Shown: in pieces, positions 32,384-40,600 of the stretch
How the letters are laid out: every line of letters starts with the position of its first letter
How positions within the stretch are numbered: position 1 is the stretch's first letter
Assembly (NCBI GenBank): GCA_964547855.1
Contig: CAZJPG010000005.1
Span: 1-64,000, forward strand
Source of the DNA: JBAZHE01 sp964547855
GTDB taxonomy: Bacteria > Patescibacteriota > Patescibacteriia > Patescibacteriales > WJLG01
Direction of reading: 5' to 3'
Length of the DNA: 64,000 nt
Notes under the pieces: generated by a model
What the model saw: only the letters and a program-made list of their open reading frames with translations
The model's database searches: none
Told to the model about the DNA's origin: nothing
Position numbers and translations under genes: made by a program

Positions 32384-33172
32384 ATGAAAAACAAGATTCA
32401 AGTCGGAGAGATCATGAGCACCGGCTGGAAACTTACCATTAAAAATTTCCTTTACTTTTTAGGATTATTAGTGATTTTGATAGTGCTAAACATAATCATC
32501 TCGATCGGCAATGAAATTCTAAGCAAAAATACCGGTTTCATAGTAGTTTTATTATACAACTTGGCGAGCCAGGTGTTTAACATGATAATAAGCCTTGGCC
32601 TGATAAAGATATGTATCGATATGGTCTTTGGTAAAAAAGATCCAATAAACACTCTCTTTTCCGTCTATCGCCCAGTCCTAAAATATTTTGTCTCAAGCAT
32701 ACTAAGCGGACTAATAACCGCACTGCCAATTCTATTCGTTCTAGGGGTTTGGGGTCTGGGTAATATAATCATGAGCCGAACCGGCAGCCAAAGTATGAGT
32801 TTAGTGTCTTTCAATGTCATCCTTGGGATCCTTGGTTTAGCCTCGGTCTGTTACGCCATATACATGGGAACCAGGCTTATGTTTTTCGTCTATTTTATGG
32901 TCGACAAGAACACTGGTATAATCGAATCATTAAAGATCAGCTTCTATGCCACTAAGGGAAATTTTTGGAAACTGGTCGTTCTTCAGTTGGCCCTATTTGG
33001 CGCCAACCTCCTTGGTGCCATAGCACTCTTAGTAGGTCTATTCCTAACCGTGCCCATGTCGATGCTGGCGACTGCCGAAGCCTACAAGCGTTTAAGCTCC
33101 GACCCTGCCGAAGAGGCAATACCAGTCTCATCCCCCGCTCCGGTCAATACCGAGCCTGTACCAGCCGCTTAA
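32384..33172 (+). CDS. Uncharacterised polytopic membrane protein
   Basis: 262 residues with about five to six membrane segments (near 22-44, 50-75, 105-128, 140-165, 195-220). The start VGEIMSTGWKLTIKNFLYF and the later IESLKISFYATKGNFWKLV resemble the YciC/DUF975-type glycerophosphoryl-rich membrane families, whose roles are unclear. The cytoplasmic tail is Pro/Ala-rich (SSPAPVNTEPVPAA). It is a single gene with its own promoter and terminator. Confidence 0.7.
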   Translation: MKNKIQVGEIMSTGWKLTIKNFLYFLGLLVILIVLNIIISIGNEILSKNTGFIVVLLYNLASQVFNMIISLGLIKICIDMVFGKKDPINTLFSVYRPVLKYFVSSILSGLITALPILFVLGVWGLGNIIMSRTGSQSMSLVSFNVILGILGLASVCYAIYMGTRLMFFVYFMVDKNTGIIESLKISFYATKGNFWKLVVLQLALFGANLLGAIALLVGLFLTVPMSMLATAEAYKRLSSDPAEEAIPVSSPAPVNTEPVPAA

Positions 33173-33190
33173 CACCTTAGAATTACCTAT

Positions 33191-33219
33191 ACCACCCGCT
33201 AAATAAGGCGGGTGGTTTT
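33191..33219 (+). terminator. Terminator of the 32384 gene
   Basis: ACCACCCGC/GCGGGTGGT stem then TTTTG. Confidence 0.88.
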
Positions 33220-33222
33220 GAT

Positions 33223-33284
33223 TTGCCCACTTGCCGTTATTTTGATAGAATTAATTATTCAAGGGGAAATAATTCCCCGTTTTT
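33223..33284 (+). promoter_or_regulatory. Promoter and leader hairpin of the dCMP deaminase gene
   Basis: TTGCCC (33223-33228), 17-bp spacer, TAGAAT (33246-33251). About 5 bases after the predicted start comes GGGGAA/TTCCCC with an ATAA loop (33263-33278), then GTTTTT. Confidence 0.6.
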
Positions 33285-33304
33285 AATCTTTTGAAACGAC
33301 TTCT

Positions 33305-33838
33305 ATGGATTTCAAAAACAACCCCAGAAAAAGGAGGCTTTCCTGGGACGAAATGTTCATGAACTTGGCCGTCATGGCCTCTAAAAGGACTTCGTGCAAA
33401 TTCCACGAAACAGGCTGCGTCTATGTCGACAAAAACAAACGCATCGTTTCAATGGGCTATAATGGACCGACTGAGGGAGACTACCATTGCATAGAAGATG
33501 GCTGCGCCAAGGTCGATGGAGATCCCAAGACCAAAGAGCTCAAACGTTGCCGCGGCGCCCATGCCGAGATCAATGGCATAATCAATTGCCAAGACACCAC
33601 TCGTCTGCGCGGAGCCACCATTTATACGGTCCTCTACCCATGCTACGACTGCATGAAGGCCTTGAACAATGCCGGAATAAAAGAGATCGTCTACAAAGAC
33701 ACTTATGAAAGGATAAAAACTGGCGGTGAAGGCAAAGAAGAAGAAGACGAGGCCGGAGAGCTGGCCAAATCCCGAGGAATGATCGTTCGCCGTTATGAGG
33801 GCGAGGCTTTTTGTGATTTGGATTGCTCAAAAAAATAA
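33305..33838 (+). CDS. Deoxycytidylate (dCMP) deaminase
   Basis: 177 residues. The cytidine-deaminase zinc site is complete: CRGAHAEINGI supplies His and the catalytic Glu, and LYPCYDCMKAL supplies two Cys. An extra N-terminal SWDEMFMNLAVMASKRTSC and Cys/His insert (HCIEDGC) match the ComEB/dCMP deaminase group. It converts dCMP to dUMP, the substrate of the ThyX-like enzyme encoded two genes on. First gene of a deoxynucleotide cluster with its own promoter. Confidence 0.88.
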   Translation: MDFKNNPRKRRLSWDEMFMNLAVMASKRTSCKFHETGCVYVDKNKRIVSMGYNGPTEGDYHCIEDGCAKVDGDPKTKELKRCRGAHAEINGIINCQDTTRLRGATIYTVLYPCYDCMKALNNAGIKEIVYKDTYERIKTGGEGKEEEDEAGELAKSRGMIVRRYEGEAFCDLDCSKK

Positions 33839-33927
33839 TGAATATTGAACAATGATCTAAAAAACAAAAAATTGTTTTGAAAATATTTTCAAAAACCATA
33901 ATTCAGTATTCATAATTCAAAAAATTT

Positions 33928-34506
33928 ATGATTTTGGGCATAAAAGAACTACATAAACTTGTTAAAGAAATAAACTTGGTCGAAGGCCTCTGCGACCGCG
34001 AAATGAATAGTCCGGAAGGGGCTGGCTTCGATCTTCGCTTAGGTGAGATATATGAACTTGAAGGCGATGGTTTTCTGGGGGTCGAGGAAAGAAAGACACC
34101 AGATATAAAATTAGTGGCCAAAGCTAAAGCAGCCTGCCCTGCTGGCGAGGAAATAAGCGGCGTAGCCGATGAAACGGAAGACTCTTTTGTCTTTGAACCA
34201 GGCAAGTACTACCTGATCAAAACAATGGAAAAAGTAAACCTCCCTACCAACGTTTCTGGAATAATCTTTCCACGCACCACTATGTTCCGTTCTGGGTTAG
34301 GACTTTTTAATGGCGTAGTTCAGCCAGGATATAAAGGCGAGTTGACTTTTGGCGTCTGTAATTTGGGTAAATCCAATATTAAAATATCTTTTGGCGCTCG
34401 CGTAGTGCACATAACTTTCCACGAAGTATTAGGCGAAGGAAATCAATATCGCGGCCAATGGCAAGGAGGGCGCGTTTCGACCAGCGGAACAGAAACGCAG
34501 ATATAG
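33928..34506 (+). CDS. dcd: dCTP deaminase / dUTPase-fold protein
   Basis: 192 residues. Trimeric dUTPase-like fold with PEGAGFDLRLGEIYEL, FPRTTMFRSGLGLFNGVVQP, GYKGELTFGVCN (catalytic Glu region) and the C-terminal YRGQWQGGRVSTSG. It deaminates dCTP to dUTP, or acts bifunctionally to dUMP; the sequence alone does not separate these. A dedicated dUTPase is not seen in the window, so a bifunctional enzyme would make sense. Between dCMP deaminase and thyX. Confidence 0.88.
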   Translation: MILGIKELHKLVKEINLVEGLCDREMNSPEGAGFDLRLGEIYELEGDGFLGVEERKTPDIKLVAKAKAACPAGEEISGVADETEDSFVFEPGKYYLIKTMEKVNLPTNVSGIIFPRTTMFRSGLGLFNGVVQPGYKGELTFGVCNLGKSNIKISFGARVVHITFHEVLGEGNQYRGQWQGGRVSTSGTETQI

Positions 34507-34561
34507 CCATCTAAAGTGAGGAAATAAAAAATTCATTTTTAACTTTTAATCTCTAATCGCC

Positions 34562-36157
34562 ATGTTGACCACTAAAGATTTCAAAATAAATTTCCTGGGC
34601 ATCAATCCGATCCTGAAGGACGAGGCTGGGGAATTAAATCCAGAAAGCATCTGTGCTTTAGGAGCTCTTCTCACCTTCAAAGGGAAATCTGCTGAAAATC
34701 TCAAAAAAGAAGCAGAAGAAAAGGGTCAGGACATGGCCAAGAAGGTTAAAACGATCCTCAAGAACTCATCGTTAAAAGGTCACGCCTCTATGGCCACGAC
34801 CCCCGTGTTCTCGTTTTCCTATGAAGCATCCAAGATGATAGACTCTGCCTTAACCGGCATGGTCTTCTCCTCTTCCTTAATGGCTTCAGGTCGCCGCACA
34901 GATTCTTCTTATGAGGATATAGTTTATCCTTCATCGATATCAAGCAACGAAAAAGCCCTGGAAGTATATAAAAAAGCTTCGGAAAAAATACTTGATGTGT
35001 TTCACGAATTATTAGATGCTGGCATAGAAAAGGACCAAGCCTCGAAGATATTGCAGTATGGTGTTTACGGCACCGGCATAATCTCTTACAGTGTCGAATC
35101 GTTCAATACTTTAAAACGTGAATACGAAAGAGAGAAGGATTGGATGCCGGAAGAAATAGGCTTCTTTATCGAAACGATAGAAAAAGAATTTAAAAAGCTT
35201 GGAGTGGACGCCCTCTTTAAATCCCGCTCCTTGGCTCCTCGCACCACATATCCATATCCGAATATCTTTAAGAATCCAAAAACTACGAATTTGGCTCGTG
35301 AGATCGCCCAAGAAAGATTAGGTTCGGCCGAAAGCGAGATCGTTTCCATAAATGCATTGGCTACAAAGTCACTAAAAGAAAAAATGGACTCCTTAAGGAT
35401 GGATCTGGAAGAGATCTATTCCGACAAAGCGAATCTTCTCAAGAACTGGATGAAAACCATGGAAAAAAGAGCTGAAATCACTCGCGACTACCAGAACGCT
35501 CTGGATATAAAAATGATATCTCGCCTCTCTTGGCGCGTTTGGGGAGAAAGAAAGCGTCATCGCACCATGCCAATGACAGTAGATTCGATTTATTATGCCA
35601 CTAAAAGGGCTTGTGATGTTTGGCAGGGATTGGCGACCAAGATTAAAAACGGCTCTTTAACCAAAGAAGAGGTTAAAAAACTCGACTTAGCCCTTAACAT
35701 CCCTACTGCCATAGCCGCTGACGACGAGTTGTTAAAAAAATACACTCAAGCAGTACTGACCTCAATTGAGGCTTACTCTGAAATGATCGAACTCGGCATC
35801 CCAGAACGAGACACCATTTTTGTCATTCCGAGAGCTGTTAGAATAGAGGTCTTACAAGACGTCAATTTCCATAATTTGATCGCCGGATATTTTCCTTTGC
35901 GCCTCTGCAGTACGGCCGACGAACAGTTGCGCCGCGTCACCAGAGATGAAGCCGTCAAAATCAGGCAAAAGCTTGAGGATATGGACCTAGGTTGGTTAAA
36001 TTGGCATATCGAACCAAAATGCTACAATACCGGATTCTGTCCAGAAAAAAGCTCTTGCTGGATAATCAAAAAGGCCGTCAAATTCTATGACGATAATTTC
36101 CACGAAGAAGTAAAGAATGATCTGGAAGGCATATTCGAAAAGGAACTCGAAAAATAG
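34562..36157 (+). CDS. thyX: ThyX-like flavin-dependent thymidylate synthase, double-length
   Basis: 531 residues, about twice a normal ThyX. The C-terminal half has a ThyX-like RHRTMPMTVDSIYY at 332-345 and the later VIPRAVRIEVLQDVNFHNLI...PLRLC helix. In the classic RHRx2Sx4SxR signature the first Ser is Pro and the final Arg is Tyr. The N-terminal half (GHASMATTPVFSFSYEASK, then SGRRTDSSYEDIVYP) looks like a diverged copy of the same fold. Three Cys close to the end (CYNTGFCPEKSSC) are unusual. It should methylate dUMP to dTMP using folate and FAD; the position after dcd supports this. Confidence 0.75.
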   Translation: MLTTKDFKINFLGINPILKDEAGELNPESICALGALLTFKGKSAENLKKEAEEKGQDMAKKVKTILKNSSLKGHASMATTPVFSFSYEASKMIDSALTGMVFSSSLMASGRRTDSSYEDIVYPSSISSNEKALEVYKKASEKILDVFHELLDAGIEKDQASKILQYGVYGTGIISYSVESFNTLKREYEREKDWMPEEIGFFIETIEKEFKKLGVDALFKSRSLAPRTTYPYPNIFKNPKTTNLAREIAQERLGSAESEIVSINALATKSLKEKMDSLRMDLEEIYSDKANLLKNWMKTMEKRAEITRDYQNALDIKMISRLSWRVWGERKRHRTMPMTVDSIYYATKRACDVWQGLATKIKNGSLTKEEVKKLDLALNIPTAIAADDELLKKYTQAVLTSIEAYSEMIELGIPERDTIFVIPRAVRIEVLQDVNFHNLIAGYFPLRLCSTADEQLRRVTRDEAVKIRQKLEDMDLGWLNWHIEPKCYNTGFCPEKSSCWIIKKAVKFYDDNFHEEVKNDLEGIFEKELEK

Positions 36158-36170
36158 CCGCATTCGATAA

Positions 36171-36209
36171 AAAACAAAATCGCCCCAAAGATCGGGCGCT
36201 TTTGTTTTT
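36171..36209 (+). terminator. Terminator of the thyX transcript
   Basis: AAAACAAAA-CGCCC pairs with GGGCG-TTTTGTTTT. Confidence 0.88.
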
Positions 36210-36235
36210 CCTGAAAATATTTTAGCCGTTTAATT

Positions 36236-36266
36236 TTGACATAATCCAGCTAATAGTTAATAATAT
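36236..36266 (+). promoter_or_regulatory. Possible promoter of the kinase pair
   Basis: A consensus TTGACA (36236-36241) is followed by overlapping AT-rich -10 candidates (AATAAT at 17 bp, TAATAT at 19 bp). The leader is about 45 bases, AT-rich, without a ribosome site. Confidence 0.45.
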
Positions 36267-36315
36267 TTAATTGGCAAAAACATAATTTAATTATTTATTT
36301 TTCATTTTCAAACAA

Positions 36316-36873
36316 ATGTCTGACAAGATCATCTTCGGCGTGACCGGCGAAATGGCCTCTGGAAAAGGGGTCGTCGCCAAATACCTGGCTGAAAAACACG
36401 GCGCTAGAACCTATAAGTATTCAACACTACTACGAGAATTGCTTGATACCGCTGACATCGAAAAATCCCGCAAAAACCTAACTGTACTGGGAACAAAAGT
36501 CCGCGAGATGTTTGGACGATATGCGATGACCGATGTCTTGATCTGGCGCGTTCTAAACTCAGAAGAGAGAATAATCGTCGTCGAGGGCATTCGCCACAAA
36601 GACGAAGTCGAGGCCTGGAAAAGATTAAAGAACTTCGTTTTAGTAGCCGTAGAGGCTGATGCTAAAATTCGCTATGACCGACTTGTGGCTCGTAATGAAA
36701 ACAGTGGTGACGGTACAAAATCCTTCGAAGAATTCGCCCATGACTCCGAGGCTGGCACGGAAGTTGAGATCGTCGAGACTATCGCCGCCGCCGATGAACA
36801 TATTAAAAACGAAACCACTCTAGAGGACTTTTTGTCTCAAATCGATGCTTTGGTAGAAAAATATTCTAAATAA
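36316..36873 (+). CDS. P-loop nucleotide kinase-like protein
   Basis: 185 residues. The P-loop GVTGEMASGKGVVAKYL has the adenylate-kinase-style GKG but lacks the Ser/Thr that normally follows the Lys or GKG. A second conserved part, VVEGIRHKDEVEAW, and the Arg-containing RYDRLVARNE lid fit a dephospho-CoA or (deoxy)nucleoside-monophosphate kinase fold. The location just after thyX suggests a dNMP kinase role (inference). It is followed after 6 bases by a second kinase-like gene. Confidence 0.75.
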   Translation: MSDKIIFGVTGEMASGKGVVAKYLAEKHGARTYKYSTLLRELLDTADIEKSRKNLTVLGTKVREMFGRYAMTDVLIWRVLNSEERIIVVEGIRHKDEVEAWKRLKNFVLVAVEADAKIRYDRLVARNENSGDGTKSFEEFAHDSEAGTEVEIVETIAAADEHIKNETTLEDFLSQIDALVEKYSK

Positions 36874-36879
36874 AAACAT

Positions 36880-37431
36880 ATGCCAAAGATATATGCCGTA
36901 GTTGGGATGTGCGGCTCTGGAAAAAGCACTGTCGTCGATTATTTGAAGAAAAAATACGACTGGCCAACGATATATCTCGGAGCCATAACCTTCGATTGGA
37001 TGAAAGAACGCGGCATAGAGGTTAACTATGAAAACGAAAAACACGCCCGCGAACAGATCCGTCGCGAGAACGGTGGTCTTGGCGCCTATGCCCTCCTCTC
37101 CTTGCCAAAAGTAGAAGAATCCTTAAAAGACAACGACACGATCATAATAGAAAGTCTCTACAGTTGGAGTGAGTATAAAATATTCAAAGAAAAATACGGG
37201 GATGATTTTAAAGTCATCGCCCCGATCGCCCCGCCGGCTGAAAGATTTAAAAGATTGACCAGTAGAAAGAACGATCGTCCGATGAATTCCTGGGAAGAAT
37301 TCCAAAGGCGCGATTATTCAGAGATAGAGAACATAGAAAAAGGAGGGCCGATAACTATGGCCGACTACCCAATACTCAACAATGGCGACATGAACGACCT
37401 TGGCTCTAAAATAGACGCTTTAAATCTGTAA
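36880..37431 (+). CDS. P-loop nucleotide kinase-like protein
   Basis: 183 residues. A normal Walker A motif, VVGMCGSGKSTVVDYL, then FDWMKERGIEVNYENEKH and lid-type Arg residues (RFKRLTSRKNDRP). It resembles the dephospho-CoA kinase/deoxynucleotide kinase group and is a distant relative of the preceding gene. The pair could phosphorylate dTMP or other dNMPs, but the substrate is not shown. A strong terminator follows 8 bases after the stop. Confidence 0.78.
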   Translation: MPKIYAVVGMCGSGKSTVVDYLKKKYDWPTIYLGAITFDWMKERGIEVNYENEKHAREQIRRENGGLGAYALLSLPKVEESLKDNDTIIIESLYSWSEYKIFKEKYGDDFKVIAPIAPPAERFKRLTSRKNDRPMNSWEEFQRRDYSEIENIEKGGPITMADYPILNNGDMNDLGSKIDALNL

Positions 37432-37439
37432 AATTGACA

Positions 37440-37468
37440 ATACCACCTTGCCGGTGGTATTTTTTTTA
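37440..37468 (+). terminator. Terminator of the kinase pair
   Basis: ATACCACC/GGTGGTAT with a TTGCC loop, then eight Ts. Confidence 0.92.
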
Positions 37469-37488
37469 CAAAGCAAAGGAGGTGGCAA

Positions 37489-37644
37489 ATGAATGCCAAG
37501 AGAATTATTATAACTCTAGCCTTACTAGTCTTGCTATTAGGCATAATAGCATGTTTGGCTAACTGGCTCTTTAACAGCGACGCCATCACCGTCTTCCTAC
37601 GCGAAGCATATAGATCGCTCCGCTACTTCTCCAAAATACCCTAG
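37489..37644 (+). CDS. Small membrane or lipoprotein peptide, 51 residues
   Basis: A short frame with a very strong ribosome site (AAAGGAGGTGG ending 3 bases before the ATG). MNAKRIIITLALLVLLLGII is followed by Ala-Cys, which fits either a lipobox (Ile-Ile-Ala-Cys) or a single membrane span. The remaining 29 residues are polar (NWLFNSDAITVFLREAYRSL). It is flanked by terminators on both sides. Function unknown; the ribosome site and isolated transcript argue that it is real. Confidence 0.6.
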   Translation: MNAKRIIITLALLVLLLGIIACLANWLFNSDAITVFLREAYRSLRYFSKIP

Positions 37645-37668
37645 AACGATCGACTCAAGAGATCGATA

Positions 37669-37699
37669 GCGCACCTTTTTACGAAGGCGCGCTTTTTTT
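37669..37699 (+). terminator. Terminator of the 51-residue gene
   Basis: GCGC-CCTT/AAGG-GCGC with one internal mismatch, then seven Ts. Confidence 0.88.
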
Positions 37700-37733
37700 A
37701 AAAAAAAGACCGGAGCACCTTTGTGAACCGGTC
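37700..37733 (-). terminator. Terminator of the 37765-38055 gene
   Basis: On the - strand GACCGG/CCGGTC is followed by eight Ts. It abuts the + strand terminator tail to tail. Confidence 0.85.
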
Positions 37734-37764
37734 ATGCGTCGCTCAAATAAAATAGAGCGAAAAT

Positions 37765-38055
37765 TTATTTCTTTGATTGTCTTTTTTTCTTACCAGCCAA
37801 TTTATTGACCTCATCAAGAGTGAGTCTTTCCGGGTAACAATGGTGATGCTTCCCAAAGCCAAGATACTCAACGTCATTATATCGACACTTGGGGTTTCTG
37901 GAATTACTCTTTTCGGTATATTCCATAACCCTATCATCCTCAAGGCGACAAAAATTTCTCTTGAAAATACCATTACTGGTAACGGCTCCGCGAGCTTTGA
38001 AGGCCCACTGTTTTCTTGAAAAGAAAAAGTATTCTTTTTCTCCTTTTTCCTTCAT
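37765..38055 (-). CDS. Small basic Cys/His-containing protein, 96 residues
   Basis: Starts MKEKGEKEYFFFSRKQWAFK; ends with a Lys/Arg tail. Cys and His residues cluster (NFCRLED, PKCRYND, GKHHHCYPERL), which could bind zinc. No family recognised. I chose the ATG at 38055; a longer frame to 38130 would run into the promoter (TTGACA near 38134 on the - strand). Convergent with the 51-residue gene. Confidence 0.6.
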   Translation of the reverse strand: MKEKGEKEYFFFSRKQWAFKARGAVTSNGIFKRNFCRLEDDRVMEYTEKSNSRNPKCRYNDVEYLGFGKHHHCYPERLTLDEVNKLAGKKKRQSKK

Positions 38056-38242
38056 AAAAAACCTACGTTTTCGATTAGAAATGAATAAGAACTTGGGTTT
38101 TACCCTATCACTTTTTATTATTATTGTCAATAGATGAGGTGGTTTTACTGCTTGATTTTTACACCTCGACGCGCTAAAATTGAATAGCAGGTAGAATTTC
38201 CCTTATTTTTCTTTTTTATATTTTATTTTTTATACGAATATT

Positions 38243-39757
38243 ATGGAATATGACGTTATCATCGGCATGGAAATACATGCCGAGCTCAAGACAAAATCAA
38301 AAATGTTCTGCCGTTGTAGCAATATCGCCATAAGCAATGAGGATCCGAACACTAGAACTTGCCCGATCTGTCTTGGACATCCAGGGACTTTGCCTTACCC
38401 AAACAAAGACGCCATCGATTGGACCATGACCCTCGGCTTGGGATTGCATTGTCGTATCAATGAATACTCAAAATTCGACCGCAAGAACTATTTCTACCCT
38501 GATTTGCCAAAAGGGTATCAGATATCTCAATTCGAACTCCCCTTTTGCGCTGATGGCTGGCTAGACGTCGACGGTGAAAAAGTAGCAATAACTCGCATTC
38601 ATCTTGAAGAAGACACTGGCAAGTCGACTCACCTTTCCGGCAAAGATTTCTCTTTAGTGGATCTTAATCGCGCTGGCACGCCCTTGGTCGAGCTTGTAAC
38701 CGAACCAGTCATTAAGTCTGCTGAACAAGCCAAAAAATTCTGCTGGCGCTATCAGCAAACTTTAAGATATCTTGGCATATCCAATGCTGACATGGAAAAG
38801 GGAGAAATGCGCTGCGAGGCGAACATTTCGATTCAAGAAAAGGGTAAATGGGAATATACTGGCGATTGCCAGATCAAGCCGATCGGAGATTATAAGCTCA
38901 ACCCAAAGATCGAAGTCAAAAATATCAACTCTTTCCGCGCCATTGAAAAGGCTATTCTTTATGAAGTCGAAAGACAGAAAAAAGCCTTGGCTGATGGAGA
39001 AAAATTGGTCCAAGAGACTCGCGGTTGGAATGAAGATAAAGGCGCGACCATTCACCAACGCTTCAAAGAGACCTCTGCCGACTATCGATACTTCCCAGAA
39101 CCAGATATACCGCCTGTCGAAACTTCTGGCCAAAAGATCGAAGAATTAAAAGCTAGACTTATCGAATTGCCGGCCGAAAAGAAAATTCGTTTCATGAACG
39201 AATATGGTTTTGACAATGAGACCGCCGAAATACTGATCAATGACAAGAAACTAGCCGATTATGCTGAACATGTCGTCTCCGAACTCGAGGCTTGGATCGT
39301 AGCCACTGGCGATACTTGGGAGAGACAGAAGAATAAACTCTCGAAATTATCGGCCAACTGGTTGACCGGCGAACTTTTCAAACACCTAAATGCTAACAAC
39401 CAAACCATAAAAGACCTAAAGATAACCCCAGAGAACTTCGCCGAACTTATGACACTGGTCTATCAAGACAAAATAAACTCCTCTGCCGCTCAAACCATTC
39501 TGGGAGTCATGTATGAAAAAGGTGGCGACCCGACCAATATCATGGACGACATGGGACTCAAGCAAATGGACGATGACTCTGCTTTAGAGACCATAATAAA
39601 AGAAGTCCTTGCCAAAAACGAAAAGCAAGTGGCCGAATACAAAGCCGGCAAAACCACCGTCGCCCAATACTTAGTAGGTCAAGTCATGGCCGCCACCAAA
39701 GGAAAGGCAAATCCTAAAAAGGCACAGGAAATGGTTTCCAGAATATTGAATGCCTAA
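38243..39757 (+). CDS. gatB: Aspartyl/glutamyl-tRNA(Asn/Gln) amidotransferase subunit B
   Basis: 504 residues. Typical GatB: VIIGMEIHAELKTKSKMFC with Cys pairs CRC and CPICLGHPGTLPYPN, DLPKGYQISQ, and the C-terminal YqeY-like tRNA-binding tail (NKLSKLSANWLTGELF to QEMVSRILNA). GatCAB converts Glu-tRNA-Gln and/or Asp-tRNA-Asn to the amide form. gatA and gatC are not adjacent, as often in CPR genomes. No Shine-Dalgarno; a TATACG lies 6 bases before the ATG, a weak leaderless candidate. Confidence 0.97.
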   Translation: MEYDVIIGMEIHAELKTKSKMFCRCSNIAISNEDPNTRTCPICLGHPGTLPYPNKDAIDWTMTLGLGLHCRINEYSKFDRKNYFYPDLPKGYQISQFELPFCADGWLDVDGEKVAITRIHLEEDTGKSTHLSGKDFSLVDLNRAGTPLVELVTEPVIKSAEQAKKFCWRYQQTLRYLGISNADMEKGEMRCEANISIQEKGKWEYTGDCQIKPIGDYKLNPKIEVKNINSFRAIEKAILYEVERQKKALADGEKLVQETRGWNEDKGATIHQRFKETSADYRYFPEPDIPPVETSGQKIEELKARLIELPAEKKIRFMNEYGFDNETAEILINDKKLADYAEHVVSELEAWIVATGDTWERQKNKLSKLSANWLTGELFKHLNANNQTIKDLKITPENFAELMTLVYQDKINSSAAQTILGVMYEKGGDPTNIMDDMGLKQMDDDSALETIIKEVLAKNEKQVAEYKAGKTTVAQYLVGQVMAATKGKANPKKAQEMVSRILNA

Positions 39758-39790
39758 CAATGAGTCCCTGTCTTAATAACAAAAACAAAA

Positions 39791-40039
39791 ATGAACTCAA
39801 AAAATGCCTTTAACAATATAACCCAAGCGGCAATACCTTGTCTGACCATTGGAGCTCAAATAGCCATCTCCATGAAATACCCGCAATACGGACTTATTAT
39901 CGTCTTGGCGGCCCAACCTTTTTGGCTATATTCATCTTGGAAAGCCTACAAAGAGGCTAAGCAAATAGGCATGCTGATCAACACTATAATCTTTACCATA
40001 GTGACCGCAGCCGGAATAATAAATTATTGGTTCCTATAA
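39791..40039 (+). CDS. Small three-span membrane protein
   Basis: 82 residues: hydrophobic segments at about 11-27, 31-49 and 60-80. QYGLIIVLAAQPFWLYSSWK and the ending AGIINYWFL resemble small conserved membrane proteins found in bacteria and phages, possibly related to PnuC-type folds. Function unknown. The EamA gene begins 1 base after its stop, so the two are co-transcribed. Confidence 0.68.
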   Translation: MNSKNAFNNITQAAIPCLTIGAQIAISMKYPQYGLIIVLAAQPFWLYSSWKAYKEAKQIGMLINTIIFTIVTAAGIINYWFL

Positions 40040-40040
40040 T

Positions 40041-40472
40041 ATGGACAATATTTGGCTCGTCTATGCCCTTCTTTCAGCTTTGACCGCCTCACTAGTGGCC
40101 ATCTTTGGCAAAGTAGGGTTACAAGGCATCGACACTAACGCCGCCACGGCCATACGCGCCGTGATAATGACCGTCTTTCTTTTCGGCGTCATTCTTCTTC
40201 AAGGAAAACTAAACGATATCAAACCGATACTAGCCAATCACAAAGCCCTGACTTACATAATCCTGTCCGGAGTGGCCGGTGCTTTATCTTGGCTGTTCTA
40301 CTTCTTAGCCCTCAAGGGCGGCAAAGTCAACCAAGTCGTGCCTATAGACCGCTTGAGCGTCGTTTTCGCGCTTGTCTTGGCCTTTGTCATTCTAGGTGAA
40401 AAGATAAGCATAAAGGCAGCCATGGGGGCCCTTTTGGTACTGATCGGCGGCATAATAGTCGCCCTGGGATAA
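40041..40472 (+). CDS. EamA-family transporter, single-repeat form
   Basis: 143 residues with about five membrane segments, equal to one EamA/DMT repeat (usual transporters carry two). Motifs: the N-terminal LLSALTASLVAIFGKVGLQG and the C-terminal PIDRLSVVFALVLAFVILGE, both typical. It probably works as a dimer like other half-length small DMT proteins. The substrate is unknown. Confidence 0.85.
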   Translation: MDNIWLVYALLSALTASLVAIFGKVGLQGIDTNAATAIRAVIMTVFLFGVILLQGKLNDIKPILANHKALTYIILSGVAGALSWLFYFLALKGGKVNQVVPIDRLSVVFALVLAFVILGEKISIKAAMGALLVLIGGIIVALG

Positions 40473-40488
40473 TCAAAAAAGATCTATC

Positions 40489-40523
40489 AAAAACGGATGT
40501 CTAAATTCAGGCATCCGTTTTTT
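40489..40523 (+). terminator. Terminator after the EamA gene
   Basis: AAACGGATG/CATCCGTTT with a 12-base loop, then T-run. Confidence 0.88.
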
Positions 40524-40550
40524 GTTATATTTTAAAGGTTTATTTACCAG

Positions 40551-40579
40551 TTGATTTATATTTTTAGCTTTCATATAAT
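40551..40579 (+). promoter_or_regulatory. Promoter of the glycosyltransferase gene
   Basis: TTGATT, 17-bp spacer, TATAAT. The leader is only about 15 bases and has no ribosome site. Confidence 0.68.
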
Positions 40580-40600
40580 ATCTATACCTACAAAATATAT

